A stretch of DNA of 64,000 nt, taken from positions 4,850,833 to 4,914,832 of the forward strand of contig NZ_AP017928.1 in NCBI RefSeq assembly GCF_003584645.1, given 5' to 3'. The DNA comes from Methylocaldum marinum. GTDB lineage: Bacteria > Pseudomonadota > Gammaproteobacteria > Methylococcales > Methylococcaceae. The position numbers were made by a program, and so were the translations under genes. How positions within the stretch are numbered: the first letter of the stretch is position 1; each line of letters starts with the position of its first letter. Below are positions 44,512-53,710 of the stretch, one piece after another. The notes under the pieces were generated by a model. It did no database searches. It saw only the letters and a program-made list of their open reading frames with translations, and had not been told where the DNA came from.

Positions 44512-45404
44512 CAGACAAGACCTGCCGTTTCCTTCTGAAAACCTTCTTATCGCTTGCATTGCTGACCGCCGCTTCCTCGGGCGAAGCCGCGACCGGCCGC
44601 GAAATACTGGAGAAGATGGAGGAATACCAACGCAGCATCACCGATTCGGCCTTCGTGAAATCCCGATTGTCGAGCTGTAAGTACGGCCTCAAGGACAAGA
44701 AGATCACCTGCGCGGAAAGCCCGCGGGTGAAGATCCTGGAAGCGGTCGGCATCAACGACGGCGCGGAACGCAAGGACACCAAGTCGGTTACGCTGGTGCT
44801 GGCACCGCCGGCCGAAAAGGGCATAGGCATGCTCAATTTCACCTACGACGAGGCCGGCCGGGACAACGAAACCTGGCTGTATCTATCGGCCCTGGGGGCG
44901 GTCAAGCGGATTGCCAACGGCAACCCGGACGAAGACTCCGAATCGGCCTCGATCTTCGGCTCGGAGTTCACGGTCGAGGACCTGGATACCGGCAAGCTGG
45001 ACGAATATGAGATCAATATCCTGGAGGAAACCACCGAGGGCGGACGCGAGGTCTGGAAGATCGAGACCGTTCCCAACCCCGACAGGGCGAAGAAAACCCG
45101 GTACGGGCGCCGGGTCCTGTACGTGGACAAGGAACGTTACGTGCCGCTGCGGGTGGAGCTGTACGACAAGCAGGGCAAGGAAATCAAACGCCTGCTTTCC
45201 TCGAATATCGAGCAGATAAACGATGTCTGGATCGCCAAGTCGCAAACCATGATGAATCTGGTCGACGACCGGCTGTCCAACCTCGCCAGATTGAAAATCA
45301 ACATCGGCGTGTCCATCCCGGACGGATTTCTGAGCCAGCGCACGCTGACCGATGCCGCCTTCCGAGAGGCCAAACTGGGAGTCCTCCGAACCCAAGTCGA
45401 ATGA
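44508..45404 (+). CDS. LolA-like outer-membrane lipoprotein-sorting family protein
   Basis: A protein of 298 residues with a signal peptide (LLKTFLSLALLTAASSGEAA) and the single-domain LolA-like fold. It has TGREILEKMEEYQRSITDSA at the start, DNETWLYLSALGAVKRI in the middle and YVDKERYVPLRVELYDKQGKEIK late. Proteins of this group sit between RND exporters and DUF1302 proteins and are thought to carry hydrophobic cargo across the periplasm. Its ATG overlaps the exporter's stop. Confidence 0.85.
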   Translation: MTDKTCRFLLKTFLSLALLTAASSGEAATGREILEKMEEYQRSITDSAFVKSRLSSCKYGLKDKKITCAESPRVKILEAVGINDGAERKDTKSVTLVLAPPAEKGIGMLNFTYDEAGRDNETWLYLSALGAVKRIANGNPDEDSESASIFGSEFTVEDLDTGKLDEYEINILEETTEGGREVWKIETVPNPDRAKKTRYGRRVLYVDKERYVPLRVELYDKQGKEIKRLLSSNIEQINDVWIAKSQTMMNLVDDRLSNLARLKINIGVSIPDGFLSQRTLTDAAFREAKLGVLRTQVE

Positions 45405-46882
45405 CCCGGAGCCGGAAGAATCGCGGCAGCCTCGCGGTCGGCCTTGGCATCCTGCTTGCCGCAATGTCGAATACATCGCGCGTTTTTTCGACGGAGACCG
45501 ATGACGAATTTACCATTGAGCTTCCCATGGACGACCCGCAATCCGCCGGAGCGGAGGATGGCGGCGGTATCGACGAGGTGCAATTGCCCGGCTCATTCGC
45601 CGCCGAATCGGCCCGCGGCCTGTTTCGCGATTTCACTTTCAAGCTGAGCCATCAGTTTTATGCCCAGGTCAATCCGCATACGGTCTTTCCGAACAACGCC
45701 CAGCCGGTCAGAAAGCCGGAAGACATCGAGAACAACCGGTTCAGCTTGCTGATCCGGTATCAAAATCCGTTCGCGCGGGGCTGGGTCATCCAGGGCAACG
45801 CCCAGGCCAAAGCCTATTTGCCCGGCGATTACGAACACGGCACTCGCAACAAGACCCTGCACATGGAATACCGGCTCGGCGATACCGAGTACCGGATCAA
45901 CGAATTGTTCGTTCAGAGAAGTTTCGCCAGCCACAGTTTCAAGCTGGGCCGGCAGACCGTCGTTTGGGGCGAAACGCTGGGCAACTCGGTCCTGGACATC
46001 ATCAATACCAGCGACTTCCGCGATTCGAGCATCATCGAGATCGAAGACGCCCGGCTCAACCAGTGGATGCTGTCCTGGGACTACTATTGGAACGACAAGC
46101 GGTTGTCGACGTTCTTCAATTTTTATCCGGAATTCAATCCGCCGGCTCGGCGAGGCAGCCCCTTCCATGTGCCGGGGACTCCTGCGCTGCCCGATCCGGA
46201 GCGCGATGAGCCCTTGTTCGAAGTCGGCAGCCAGTTGCAATGGACCGTGGAAGGAAGCGATTTCGCGCTGATGGCCGCCTATTTGTACGAAAACCAGTTG
46301 CGCTACGAGTTATCGCGGACATCGCCGGGGAAGATCCTGGCCAAGAAAAACGATTATTGGCTGCTGGGGGCGAGCGCCAACCGCGCCTTCGGCAGGCTGA
46401 TGCTGAGACTGGATCTGGCCTACAGCCACGGCGTGCTGGCCGATACCCTTTTGGCCCCGCAAGCGCCGTTCTTCGTGTCTCTGCCTTCCAGCTTGCCTAA
46501 GAATCAGCTGGGCACTTCGTTCGGATTCGAATATGCGATCGATAACGATCAGCGCATCAGCGTTTCCATCCTGGCCCGATATTTCCTGAACAAGCAGAGC
46601 GGGCTGTCTCCCGGCGAGAGACTCGCAACCGACGACATTTTCGGCACCTGGCTGATCCGCTACAGCTACAGTTTAATGAACGGGGACCTCCTGCTTTGGT
46701 CCACGATGAACGGAACGCTGAACGGCGATCGGGCACTGATCAGCGGCGCCGCCACTTATACGCTCGACGATCACTGGTCGGTGATGGCGCAAGCCATTGG
46801 GACCTGGTCGTCCCCGAGCAGCGCCACCGCCTTATTGGACAGGGACATACGCCTGGGGTTTAACGTCAGCTACTCGTTCTGA
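45401..46882 (+). CDS. DUF1302-like outer-membrane beta-barrel
   Basis: A protein of 493 residues with a signal sequence (LAVGLGILLAAMSNTSRVFS) and alternating amphipathic strands ending in VSYSF, a typical barrel C-terminus. The segment FKLGRQTVVWGETLGNSVLDIINTSDFRD, then a PEFNPPARRGSPFHVPG region, fits DUF1302. It overlaps the LolA-like gene by 4 bases. It probably completes the RND export route to the cell surface and ends the operon, since the next gene is on the other strand. Confidence 0.85.
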   Translation: MTRSRKNRGSLAVGLGILLAAMSNTSRVFSTETDDEFTIELPMDDPQSAGAEDGGGIDEVQLPGSFAAESARGLFRDFTFKLSHQFYAQVNPHTVFPNNAQPVRKPEDIENNRFSLLIRYQNPFARGWVIQGNAQAKAYLPGDYEHGTRNKTLHMEYRLGDTEYRINELFVQRSFASHSFKLGRQTVVWGETLGNSVLDIINTSDFRDSSIIEIEDARLNQWMLSWDYYWNDKRLSTFFNFYPEFNPPARRGSPFHVPGTPALPDPERDEPLFEVGSQLQWTVEGSDFALMAAYLYENQLRYELSRTSPGKILAKKNDYWLLGASANRAFGRLMLRLDLAYSHGVLADTLLAPQAPFFVSLPSSLPKNQLGTSFGFEYAIDNDQRISVSILARYFLNKQSGLSPGERLATDDIFGTWLIRYSYSLMNGDLLLWSTMNGTLNGDRALISGAATYTLDDHWSVMAQAIGTWSSPSSATALLDRDIRLGFNVSYSF

Positions 46883-46909
46883 TCTCTGCGCGGAACCGTA
46901 GCCGGCGGA

Positions 46910-48430
46910 TCAGAACTTGACCATCCATTCCATACGGAATCCGTACGCAAATCCCAGTCTTTCCTGCCCGGCCTGGAAGGCATCCAGGCGGAGTACGTGG
47001 CGCCGTCCGATGGCGCGCTGGTAGCGGGCGCCGAAGCCGATGGCACTTCTATCGGGGCCGCCATGGATACGCGAGCGGGCGCCGATTTCGAAAATGAGCT
47101 GACTGTCGATGCCGTCGAGAAACATCTGATAGCCGAGGGTGGCGCCGAGGCTGTCCTCGATGGATTGTCCCAGGGGAATGCCGTAGCGTCCCATGCCCAC
47201 GGGGTTGTACAGGATGCCGAGATTGGCCACGGGGCTTCCCTGATCGGGACCGCGCGCCGCGGACGTAAAGCGGCCAATATTTCCGAAGGTGTTGAAATAG
47301 ACCAGATGATCGGAACCCGGCAGCGTGCGGGAGAGTTGCGAGAGCAACAGCACCCCCCGGCCGACCGTGGGTGACCGGCCTCCTTCCGGGATGGATGCGT
47401 TGATCCGGAAGGTCGAATTCAGCGCGCCGAAGCGCTGCGTGCTGGACACGCCCGCATACCAGGCGTTTTCATCATGGCTGTCCCGCACGTAGAGAAGGTC
47501 CAGAGACAGGGTATTGTCCAGGGCGGTGTCGGCCTGGGCGAGCAAGCCGAGAACCGTCGCCGAATGCGGTTTCGTATAGGCGCCCTCGTTGTTGCCGCGG
47601 ATAACATGGTCCCAGGCATAGAGGCCGGTCAGGCGCAGGTTCGCCAGGCCCGGAAGCGTCAGGGAATTTCGGGTAATGCCGACCATGTCGACGATGTCGT
47701 TCGCCAGCATGCCGTCCTGCAGGCGCAGGGTCTGGCGGCCCACCGAGAACCCGATGTCATAGGTATGGGAATCGTCGGGATCGAGGCCGGGAACGATCTC
47801 CCCCAAATCGCCTTCGAAGAACAACTGCGTTAATCGGGGGTTGAAATCCTCCTGCCAGCCCCGCTCGTCATCGGGCTCGAAGCTGTAGCCGCTGTAGCGG
47901 CCCGACCGATGATCGAGCGGCCGCATCGAGAACAACAGGCGCTCGGTGCCCGATAGGTGAAGGTTGCCGTGCAGATCGAGCCGATTGGCCCATTCGGAAA
48001 TGCGTTTTTGTCCGTCGTCCAGGGTCTGCAAAGCGGTTCGAAAACTGCCGAACAGCAGGAACGAGGGCTGCAGCATCTGCCCGAACGGCGTTTCCAGCCC
48101 GGGTCTGATCGGGCCGTTCCCGAGAAACGGATCGCCCGCTTCGAAAAGCGGCTGCAAGCGATCGACCCGCGCCGCGGGGTAGGGGACGCGCTTGTCGGAT
48201 AGACGCCACGGGTCTTCGCCGTTGAGCGCGCGGGCCGGATGGAACTCGACCGCATCGCGTCCCTCGGTAACGGGCGTGTCGCCGGTTCGAACCCCGGCCG
48301 CTGCCGGCGTCTGCGAAGTCGCGACGGCGCCGCTCGGTTCGGCGGCCACCGCCATGTGGCCCAGCAGCGCGAGGGTTGCCAGCCAGGTTCTGCGCCGCCG
48401 CGCGACGGGCTTATTCGATTTCAAGGTCAC
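46910..48430 (-). CDS. outer-membrane beta-barrel protein coupled to the multihaem cytochrome
   Basis: A protein of 506 residues from a GTG at 48430 overlapping the cytochrome stop (48411). This start places a signal peptide (TWLATLALLGHMAVAAE) at the N-terminus, whereas an upstream frame would bury it. The body alternates amphipathic strands and ends in WMVKF, a barrel-type C-terminus. The family is not named. The tight coupling to a six-haem cytochrome suggests a porin-cytochrome pair, but the barrel could equally be an independent porin. Confidence 0.75.
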   Translation of the reverse strand: MTLKSNKPVARRRRTWLATLALLGHMAVAAEPSGAVATSQTPAAAGVRTGDTPVTEGRDAVEFHPARALNGEDPWRLSDKRVPYPAARVDRLQPLFEAGDPFLGNGPIRPGLETPFGQMLQPSFLLFGSFRTALQTLDDGQKRISEWANRLDLHGNLHLSGTERLLFSMRPLDHRSGRYSGYSFEPDDERGWQEDFNPRLTQLFFEGDLGEIVPGLDPDDSHTYDIGFSVGRQTLRLQDGMLANDIVDMVGITRNSLTLPGLANLRLTGLYAWDHVIRGNNEGAYTKPHSATVLGLLAQADTALDNTLSLDLLYVRDSHDENAWYAGVSSTQRFGALNSTFRINASIPEGGRSPTVGRGVLLLSQLSRTLPGSDHLVYFNTFGNIGRFTSAARGPDQGSPVANLGILYNPVGMGRYGIPLGQSIEDSLGATLGYQMFLDGIDSQLIFEIGARSRIHGGPDRSAIGFGARYQRAIGRRHVLRLDAFQAGQERLGFAYGFRMEWMVKF

Positions 48431-50531
48431 GCTCCCACAGCACCCGGTACAGTTCGACCAGCTTGTCGCCGATCGCCCGCGCGGATAAGCCGTACTCGAA
48501 CCCCACGCCGGAAATCGCATGGATCAGATGCGGAGGCAGTTGGCCCGCCACCAGCTTGATGTTTAATCGATACGGTTTCTTGCCGGATAGCGTCTTCGGA
48601 GGCACCCGGTAATGCGCCCAGCGATGGCCCAAGGCCTCGATACTCTTCTTTTGCAGCCGCAGATCGGAAATACCGCCGTACAAAAGCGACGGCGTTTCGG
48701 AAGGACGCATGAAAATCAGGGGATTCAGGGAATAATTGGCCGGCAACAACTGTTCGCGGTCGCCGCCGTGGATCGTTCCGATCAGGATGGGCGAACGCAG
48801 ATTGAAGAGTTGTTCGTCCAGCGGCAGCTCGCCGTTGTCCACATAACGGGAGTGCGGATCGCGGACGTCGCCGTTGGGGTCGAGGTCGCCGGAACGGAAC
48901 AGCGGGGTTCCGTCGGCGTCGCTGACCTTGATCTGAAGGAATACGTTGCGTTCGGCGATCAGTCCCGAGGGCACGCTATGGCCGTCGGTCAGGTTTTTGA
49001 CTTCCACCTCGAATTCGAGCCCTTTGTCCTTCTCCAGGAGGCGGACTTCGCCCAGCCCATAACCGTTACGCATCAACTCGGTCGCCAAGCGCCGGTTTTC
49101 CGCGAGCAATTCCAGTTGCTTGTCGATGATCCCCCGGGCAGCCCGCCGCTCTTCCGGATCCGCCCAGATGTCCGGGAATTTCGTGCCTTTCGGTACCTTG
49201 CTCTCGAAACGCTCGGTTCCCCAGCCGGCGTCGACGTCGAAACTCAGCCATTCCTCGGGTGTCGCGAATGCCTGCGCTTCCGGATTGATCGGAAAGATGC
49301 CCGGATGGACCAGGGAACTGTCCGGACCCGGGAACATATGATTGGTGCGCCGGGCGGGACGGGTGGGTTCGCCGCGCACGATGGCCGCGGGCGCGGGCGG
49401 GTAGTCGGCGGCGATTCCCGGCTTCGGTCCCATGTGACAGGACTGGCAGGTCGCTCCCCGCTTGGCCGCCGGGGTCTGCTTGTATTCGCTGAACAGATCT
49501 TCGAAACGGACGCCGTTGACCAGCCGGACATCATGGCAGCGGGCGCAGAATCCGGGTTGCCGCACCTGTTCCAGGAGCCGCGCCTCCCGGTGGGTTTTGG
49601 GCGGGTCGTCGGCGTGCGACTCGAGGACCCGCTTGAGTTCGCTGCCTTCCCGGGGGCCGTAGATCGGGCCGGTGATATCGCCCGGTTCCAGCGGAAAACG
49701 GCCGGTAATCTTGCCATAGGGCTTCGGAATCCGGTGGCAAACGACGCAGGTAATGCCTTCCAGGGCCACCTTGGAGCGCTCGCGGTTTTCCGTGAGGATC
49801 GGTTCGCCCCGATACATGCCGACCTGGGAATGGCAGCGCTGGCAGAAATCGCCCAGGGTGCCCTTGGTCAGATTCACCAGAGTGGCCTGGTAGGCGAGGA
49901 AGGTCGGGCTGATTTGCGCGAATGCGTGGCGGGATGCGGACCATTCCCGATAGATTTGCAGATGACAGCGCCCGCATTCCTGGGCGGATGGAAACTTGGC
50001 CTCGTCGAACAGTGCTGCGTGGGGTTCGTCGTCGAGGGATGCAGCAGGCTTCCCGGCGGTGCCGGCCGTCTTTTCCGTAGGCGGGGCGATTTGTCCGAAT
50101 TCGGATCTGAGAAAATTCACCAGATGCCAGACATCGTCCTCGTCGAGGGCGGTCCGGAAACTGGGCATGCTGCCGCGGCCGGTTCTGATTTTGTAGAAAA
50201 CGGCGCCGTCGGTCTGCTCCTGGGTTTCGGCACTTCCCAGGTTCGCGACCCTGGTTCCGATGTAGCCGGCCATGGGCCCATCTCCCTGGCCGCTTTCCCC
50301 GTGGCATTGGAGGCACTCCCTTGAATACAGTTCTTTCCCCCGCGCTGCGGACTCGGTGCTGAGGGGAATGGGATTCTGCATCCCGGCAAGACGGGGAGAG
50401 ACACGCCAGCGCGCGACGCTTGTGGCGTCGGCGGAAAAACAGCTCGCTGCCGGAAGGAGGCTGAGGAAAAGCAGAACCGTTAAGGCTCGATAGGTCGGAG
50501 ATAATCGGCTTTCCGCCGGAAATTTAGACAT
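48411..50531 (-). CDS. secreted six-haem c-type cytochrome
   Basis: A protein of 706 residues with a signal peptide (ALTVLLFLSLLPAASCFS). It has six CxxCH sites: CLQCH in an N-terminal monohaem cytochrome c domain (about 50-145), then CGRCH, CQRCH, CVVCH, CARCH and CQSCH in a cytochrome c554/NapC-like pentahaem section (about 180-380). A C-terminal beta-rich region (about 480-706) has no haem site. The surface-associated multihaem cytochromes of methanotrophs have a comparable layout. Maturation requires the ccm genes found at 58-63 kb. The downstream barrel gene overlaps its end. Confidence 0.88.
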   Translation of the reverse strand: MSKFPAESRLSPTYRALTVLLFLSLLPAASCFSADATSVARWRVSPRLAGMQNPIPLSTESAARGKELYSRECLQCHGESGQGDGPMAGYIGTRVANLGSAETQEQTDGAVFYKIRTGRGSMPSFRTALDEDDVWHLVNFLRSEFGQIAPPTEKTAGTAGKPAASLDDEPHAALFDEAKFPSAQECGRCHLQIYREWSASRHAFAQISPTFLAYQATLVNLTKGTLGDFCQRCHSQVGMYRGEPILTENRERSKVALEGITCVVCHRIPKPYGKITGRFPLEPGDITGPIYGPREGSELKRVLESHADDPPKTHREARLLEQVRQPGFCARCHDVRLVNGVRFEDLFSEYKQTPAAKRGATCQSCHMGPKPGIAADYPPAPAAIVRGEPTRPARRTNHMFPGPDSSLVHPGIFPINPEAQAFATPEEWLSFDVDAGWGTERFESKVPKGTKFPDIWADPEERRAARGIIDKQLELLAENRRLATELMRNGYGLGEVRLLEKDKGLEFEVEVKNLTDGHSVPSGLIAERNVFLQIKVSDADGTPLFRSGDLDPNGDVRDPHSRYVDNGELPLDEQLFNLRSPILIGTIHGGDREQLLPANYSLNPLIFMRPSETPSLLYGGISDLRLQKKSIEALGHRWAHYRVPPKTLSGKKPYRLNIKLVAGQLPPHLIHAISGVGFEYGLSARAIGDKLVELYRVLWERDLEIE

Positions 50532-50617
50532 TATTATTTTTTATCCCGCCTCCGTAATCCGGAGGTCTTCGATTTCTTATCGTGTAACGAACCGTTCAGC
50601 GCGGTTCCGAACGGGCA

Positions 50618-50878
50618 AGAGCATTTTTATATCTACCGTATAGGCACTCGCGGGTAGGTCGGGAATCCGTTCCCGACGCCATGGCCCGACCGAGCGTCTG
50701 CGTCGGCAAGGGATTGCCGACCTACGACCGTGCACCCGGTAGGCCGGGAATCCGTTCCCGACGCCATGGCCCGACCGAGCGCCTTCGTCGGCAAGGGATT
50801 GCCGACCTACGAGGACTTGAGTCGATTTGCCCTGGCGGAAGGCGCCAACGACTTCCGCCAGGGCAAATGGATTAATGA
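50618..50878. repeat. full copy of the composite REP element
   Basis: The leader GAGCATTTTTATATCTACCG is followed by two REP pairs, with palindromes near 50660, 50703, 50743 and 50790 (88-base spacing). A strong hairpin, TTTGCCCTGGCGGAAG...CTTCCGCCAGGGCAAA, closes the element (about 50828-50871). The same order, with a degenerate 3' hairpin, is found at 57882-58130, so the element has defined ends. Confidence 0.75.
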
Positions 50879-51312
50879 TCGATTTCCCGAAATGGTTGCG
50901 CGGATGACGCGTGCCCGACCGCCGGCCGCCGCCGATTGGTTCCTCCCCCCCACAACGGTGACGGAACGGTTCGGCGAGCGGCGCAATTACCCTTGCAGTA
51001 CGCGCTGTCGTTGCAGTTGCCGTGCCATTGGGTTCTCGTATCCCAGGGGCTCGAAACTGGACTCGGCTGCCGATCCGGACTTCGGAGTTACTCTCATGTA
51101 CAGGACGTTGAAGCCGTCGGCGGTTGGGCTAACTGCCTAAACCATGGTGCAGATCGGCGAATGCAGGGGGCATGACGATGCCTTGTCTGCAAGGACGGTT
51201 AATGGATGAATGTCCAGACATCCGAACCGGACATGACGACGCAACGGAGAAAAACCCTTCGATGTGTAGGGCAGATGACCCAGTCTACGGCATTCAGTGA
51301 AATTGCAAATGA
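50879..51312. other. intergenic region without recognisable gene
   Basis: Several short frames can be drawn, but none has protein-like composition or a known motif, and no clear promoter or terminator was seen. The region separates the composite REP element from the second copy of the FNR-site/hairpin element. Confidence 0.5.
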
Positions 51313-51440
51313 TTGTCTTTATTGATTGAAATCGATCAGGTGGTGAAATCCCATAATCGGCTGAGGCATTTCACGAAGCTATTGACCGATAATCGATCAG
51401 TTTTGAGAAAAACTTCGGCTGGGTTCCGATTCCGCAGACG
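51313..51440 (+). repeat. second copy of the FNR-like site plus hairpin element
   Basis: Shares TGTCTTTATTGAT, an FNR-like TTGATTGAAATCGA (51322-51335), the hairpin 51343-51374, TAATCGA and a GGTTCC end with the 26221-26345 region, in the same order. Unlike that copy, no rightward gene follows. The nearest gene (51605-53317) is convergent. Confidence 0.55.
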
Positions 51441-51604
51441 ACGTCGGGCACGGTGCAGGCGTCCGGCACGAGCGACCGGGTCGCGCGTCGAGCGCGGCTC
51501 CCTGTCGATCGATGCCGGCCCGCCGGTCTTCGTGGATCAGGTGGTAGAACGGCGTGAGCGCGTCGTAGAAAGCGGCGGCGGACATGCCTTGCCGGATCGG
51601 CCCG

Positions 51605-53317
51605 TCAAAGGCGCTCCATCCGGACGGGCTCGCCGCGGTCCGCCCGCGTTTTTGCCAATCGCCGTTCCGCGTCCGCTGCGGCGCTGTCCTTGCCCTGCTT
51701 TCGATACACCTCCGCCAGTGCCCAGAGCGCCCAGGCATCGTTCGGTGCAGCCCGAAGCGAGGCATCGAACTCCCGCTCCGCCCCGGCCGGATCGCCCTGA
51801 AGAAACCGCAGCGCGCCGACCGACCGGCGCACCGGGTAGTACCAGTACGGCGGCTCCATGTAAGGCAGCTTTTCCTGAAGCGCCGCCGCTTTCTCGAAGG
51901 TCGAGGCGGCGGTTGCGAGATCGCCCTCGGCTTGAGCGATGCGGCCCGAAAGAACCTCCTGGGCGATCCGCAGGATGTCCGCCGCGGGGACGCCGGCTTC
52001 CGTCAATCCGGACAAATCCGCTGTCTTGGCGATCCCGGTCAGGGCGTCGAGTTCGGCCCGCGCGTCCCGCGGTGCTCCCTTGGCCGCCGCCGCGACGCCT
52101 CGGGCATAGCGCCACATGGCTTGCACGTACGGGAACTCCGAGCCCGGATCGGCCAGCTTCAAGACGGTCTCGGGCGGGCCGAACTGGGCGTGGGCGAAGT
52201 ATGGCGCGGCCTTGACCGGCTGTATCCAGGGTACCGCCCGGACGGTTTCGTCCGAGAGCACCTTCCCGAGCTTGCCGGCCGCAGCGAGCGCGGTTTTGCC
52301 GTCGCCCGCCATTTGTGCCGAGACCATCAGGAAATGAACGTTGTGCGGATAATAGCCTTGCGCGTAAATGCCCTTGGCGCCGGTTTCCTTTAGATAGGCC
52401 TCGTCCGCTTCGATGGCTGCACGGTTGGCTTCGAGAGCGTCCCGGTAGCGTCCGAGCCGGTAGTACAGATGCCCCGGCATGTGCACCAAATGTCCGGCTC
52501 CCGGCATCAGGCCGGCGAGGCGTTCGGCATGAGGTTCAGCCCGTTCGGGCCGGTCGGAGGCCTCCATCATATGGATGTAATAATGGATCGCGCCGGGATG
52601 GTCGGGGCTGTTCGCCAGCACCGTCTCCAGGACCTTCACGATTTCCGCCGTGTTCCCCTTGGGTTTGCGGCCTTGGTCCGCCCAGTAATCCCAGGGGGAA
52701 AGATCCATCAGGCTTTCCGCGTACAGCGTGGCGATATCCTCGTCCTTGGGAAAACGCTTGGCCAGCTTGCCCATTTCCGCGGCATAGGCCTGGTCCAGCC
52801 GCTTGCGGTCGGCCTTGGGATCCTTGGCATAGCGCTTCGAAAGCGCCTCGATCAATGCTTTTTCCCTGGGGCTCGCGTGCTTGGCGAGCGTTTTCGCTTG
52901 GCTGATCGCGCTCCAGGCCGGGCCAACCGCGGAAGTCTCCATCGGCGCGTTGATGTTCGGTCCCAGTACCAGGGCTTCACCCCAGAAACACATGGCGCAC
53001 TTGGGATCGAGCTTCTGCGCCATGCGGAAGGCCCGCTGCGCCTCCAGGTGATTGAAGGCATAGGCGAGTCGCAAGCCCTGATCGAAAAATTGCTGGGCGC
53101 GAGCGTTGCTCGTGGTGATCTTGTAGCTCAGCGTACCGAGGTTGTCCCACAAGGGCGGTTCGCTGTCGACGTAAGCGGCCTGGGCGGCAGCGGTTTCCTT
53201 GGGATAATGGCCGGCCTCGGTGTGGACATGGCCGGCCGGTTCGGCGGCAAGTGCCGGCTGCGCGCCGACCAGCAGCCAGGCCAGCAGGCCGATGCCGATG
53301 GTATCGGAAAATGTCAT
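51605..53317 (-). CDS. secreted tetratricopeptide-repeat protein
   Basis: A protein of 570 residues with a signal peptide (IGIGLLAWLLVGAQPALAAE). Helical TPR-type repeats run through most of its length, for example LEAQRAFRMAQKLDPKCAMC, RYRDALEANRAAIEADEAYLK and GAEREFDASLRAAPNDAWALWALAEVYRKQGK. The region around LVHMPGHLYYRLGRY is conserved in a family of exported TPR proteins of unknown role. It is single, with a REP-free gap on both sides, and probably periplasmic. Confidence 0.85.
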   Translation of the reverse strand: MTFSDTIGIGLLAWLLVGAQPALAAEPAGHVHTEAGHYPKETAAAQAAYVDSEPPLWDNLGTLSYKITTSNARAQQFFDQGLRLAYAFNHLEAQRAFRMAQKLDPKCAMCFWGEALVLGPNINAPMETSAVGPAWSAISQAKTLAKHASPREKALIEALSKRYAKDPKADRKRLDQAYAAEMGKLAKRFPKDEDIATLYAESLMDLSPWDYWADQGRKPKGNTAEIVKVLETVLANSPDHPGAIHYYIHMMEASDRPERAEPHAERLAGLMPGAGHLVHMPGHLYYRLGRYRDALEANRAAIEADEAYLKETGAKGIYAQGYYPHNVHFLMVSAQMAGDGKTALAAAGKLGKVLSDETVRAVPWIQPVKAAPYFAHAQFGPPETVLKLADPGSEFPYVQAMWRYARGVAAAAKGAPRDARAELDALTGIAKTADLSGLTEAGVPAADILRIAQEVLSGRIAQAEGDLATAASTFEKAAALQEKLPYMEPPYWYYPVRRSVGALRFLQGDPAGAEREFDASLRAAPNDAWALWALAEVYRKQGKDSAAADAERRLAKTRADRGEPVRMERL

Positions 53318-53586
53318 GTTCCCTCCTCGTCAAAACACTGGGATGGCTGCGTTCGCTCAAACGGGAAACGCAAAACAATCGTTATTTATTTAGGCAGAAG
53401 AACCGAACCCTCTAGCTCCGAGCTTCGTGATCTCCGCTCGACTCACTGTTTGCCTTATATACCGATATACTGGAGCGGTCTTATGGCCGCAGTGAGATTG
53501 TAACAATGGCTTGCACGAAAAGACCCCGCTGAGCCAGAATAACCCTTCAACACGCTCTGAATATTTACTCGTCCCCAATCCGGTCC

Positions 53587-53691
53587 ATGACCCTCCGTCA
53601 CTTCGCCATTCTTCGCATCGTCGCCCTCGTGGTGGTCGTCGTCGTGCAAGTGGTGGTGACGCGCGCGCCGTCGTGGGTTGGTGATGAATAA
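53587..53691 (+). CDS. ivbL: ivbL-like leader peptide (branched-chain amino-acid attenuator)
   Basis: A 34-codon frame from the ATG at 53587 to TAA at 53689-53691. Its middle holds a run of six valine codons, then Gln, then three more; in all there are 11 Val, 3 Leu and 2 Ile. It lies about 100 bases before ilvB and is followed by a terminator hairpin, the arrangement of the enterobacterial ivbL-ilvB leader. Ribosome stalling at Val/Leu codons when charged tRNA is scarce would prevent the terminator. It is too short for routine gene calling. Confidence 0.8.
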   Translation: MTLRHFAILRIVALVVVVVVQVVVTRAPSWVGDE

Positions 53692-53710
53692 GTAAACGAT
53701 CTGATTCAAC

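Noticed and set aside
26590-46882. Methanobactin or classic siderophore cluster
   Set aside because: No MbnB/MbnC-like genes, no precursor peptide, and no hydroxamate or catechol genes. The oxygenase and thioesterase fit the isonitrile type instead.
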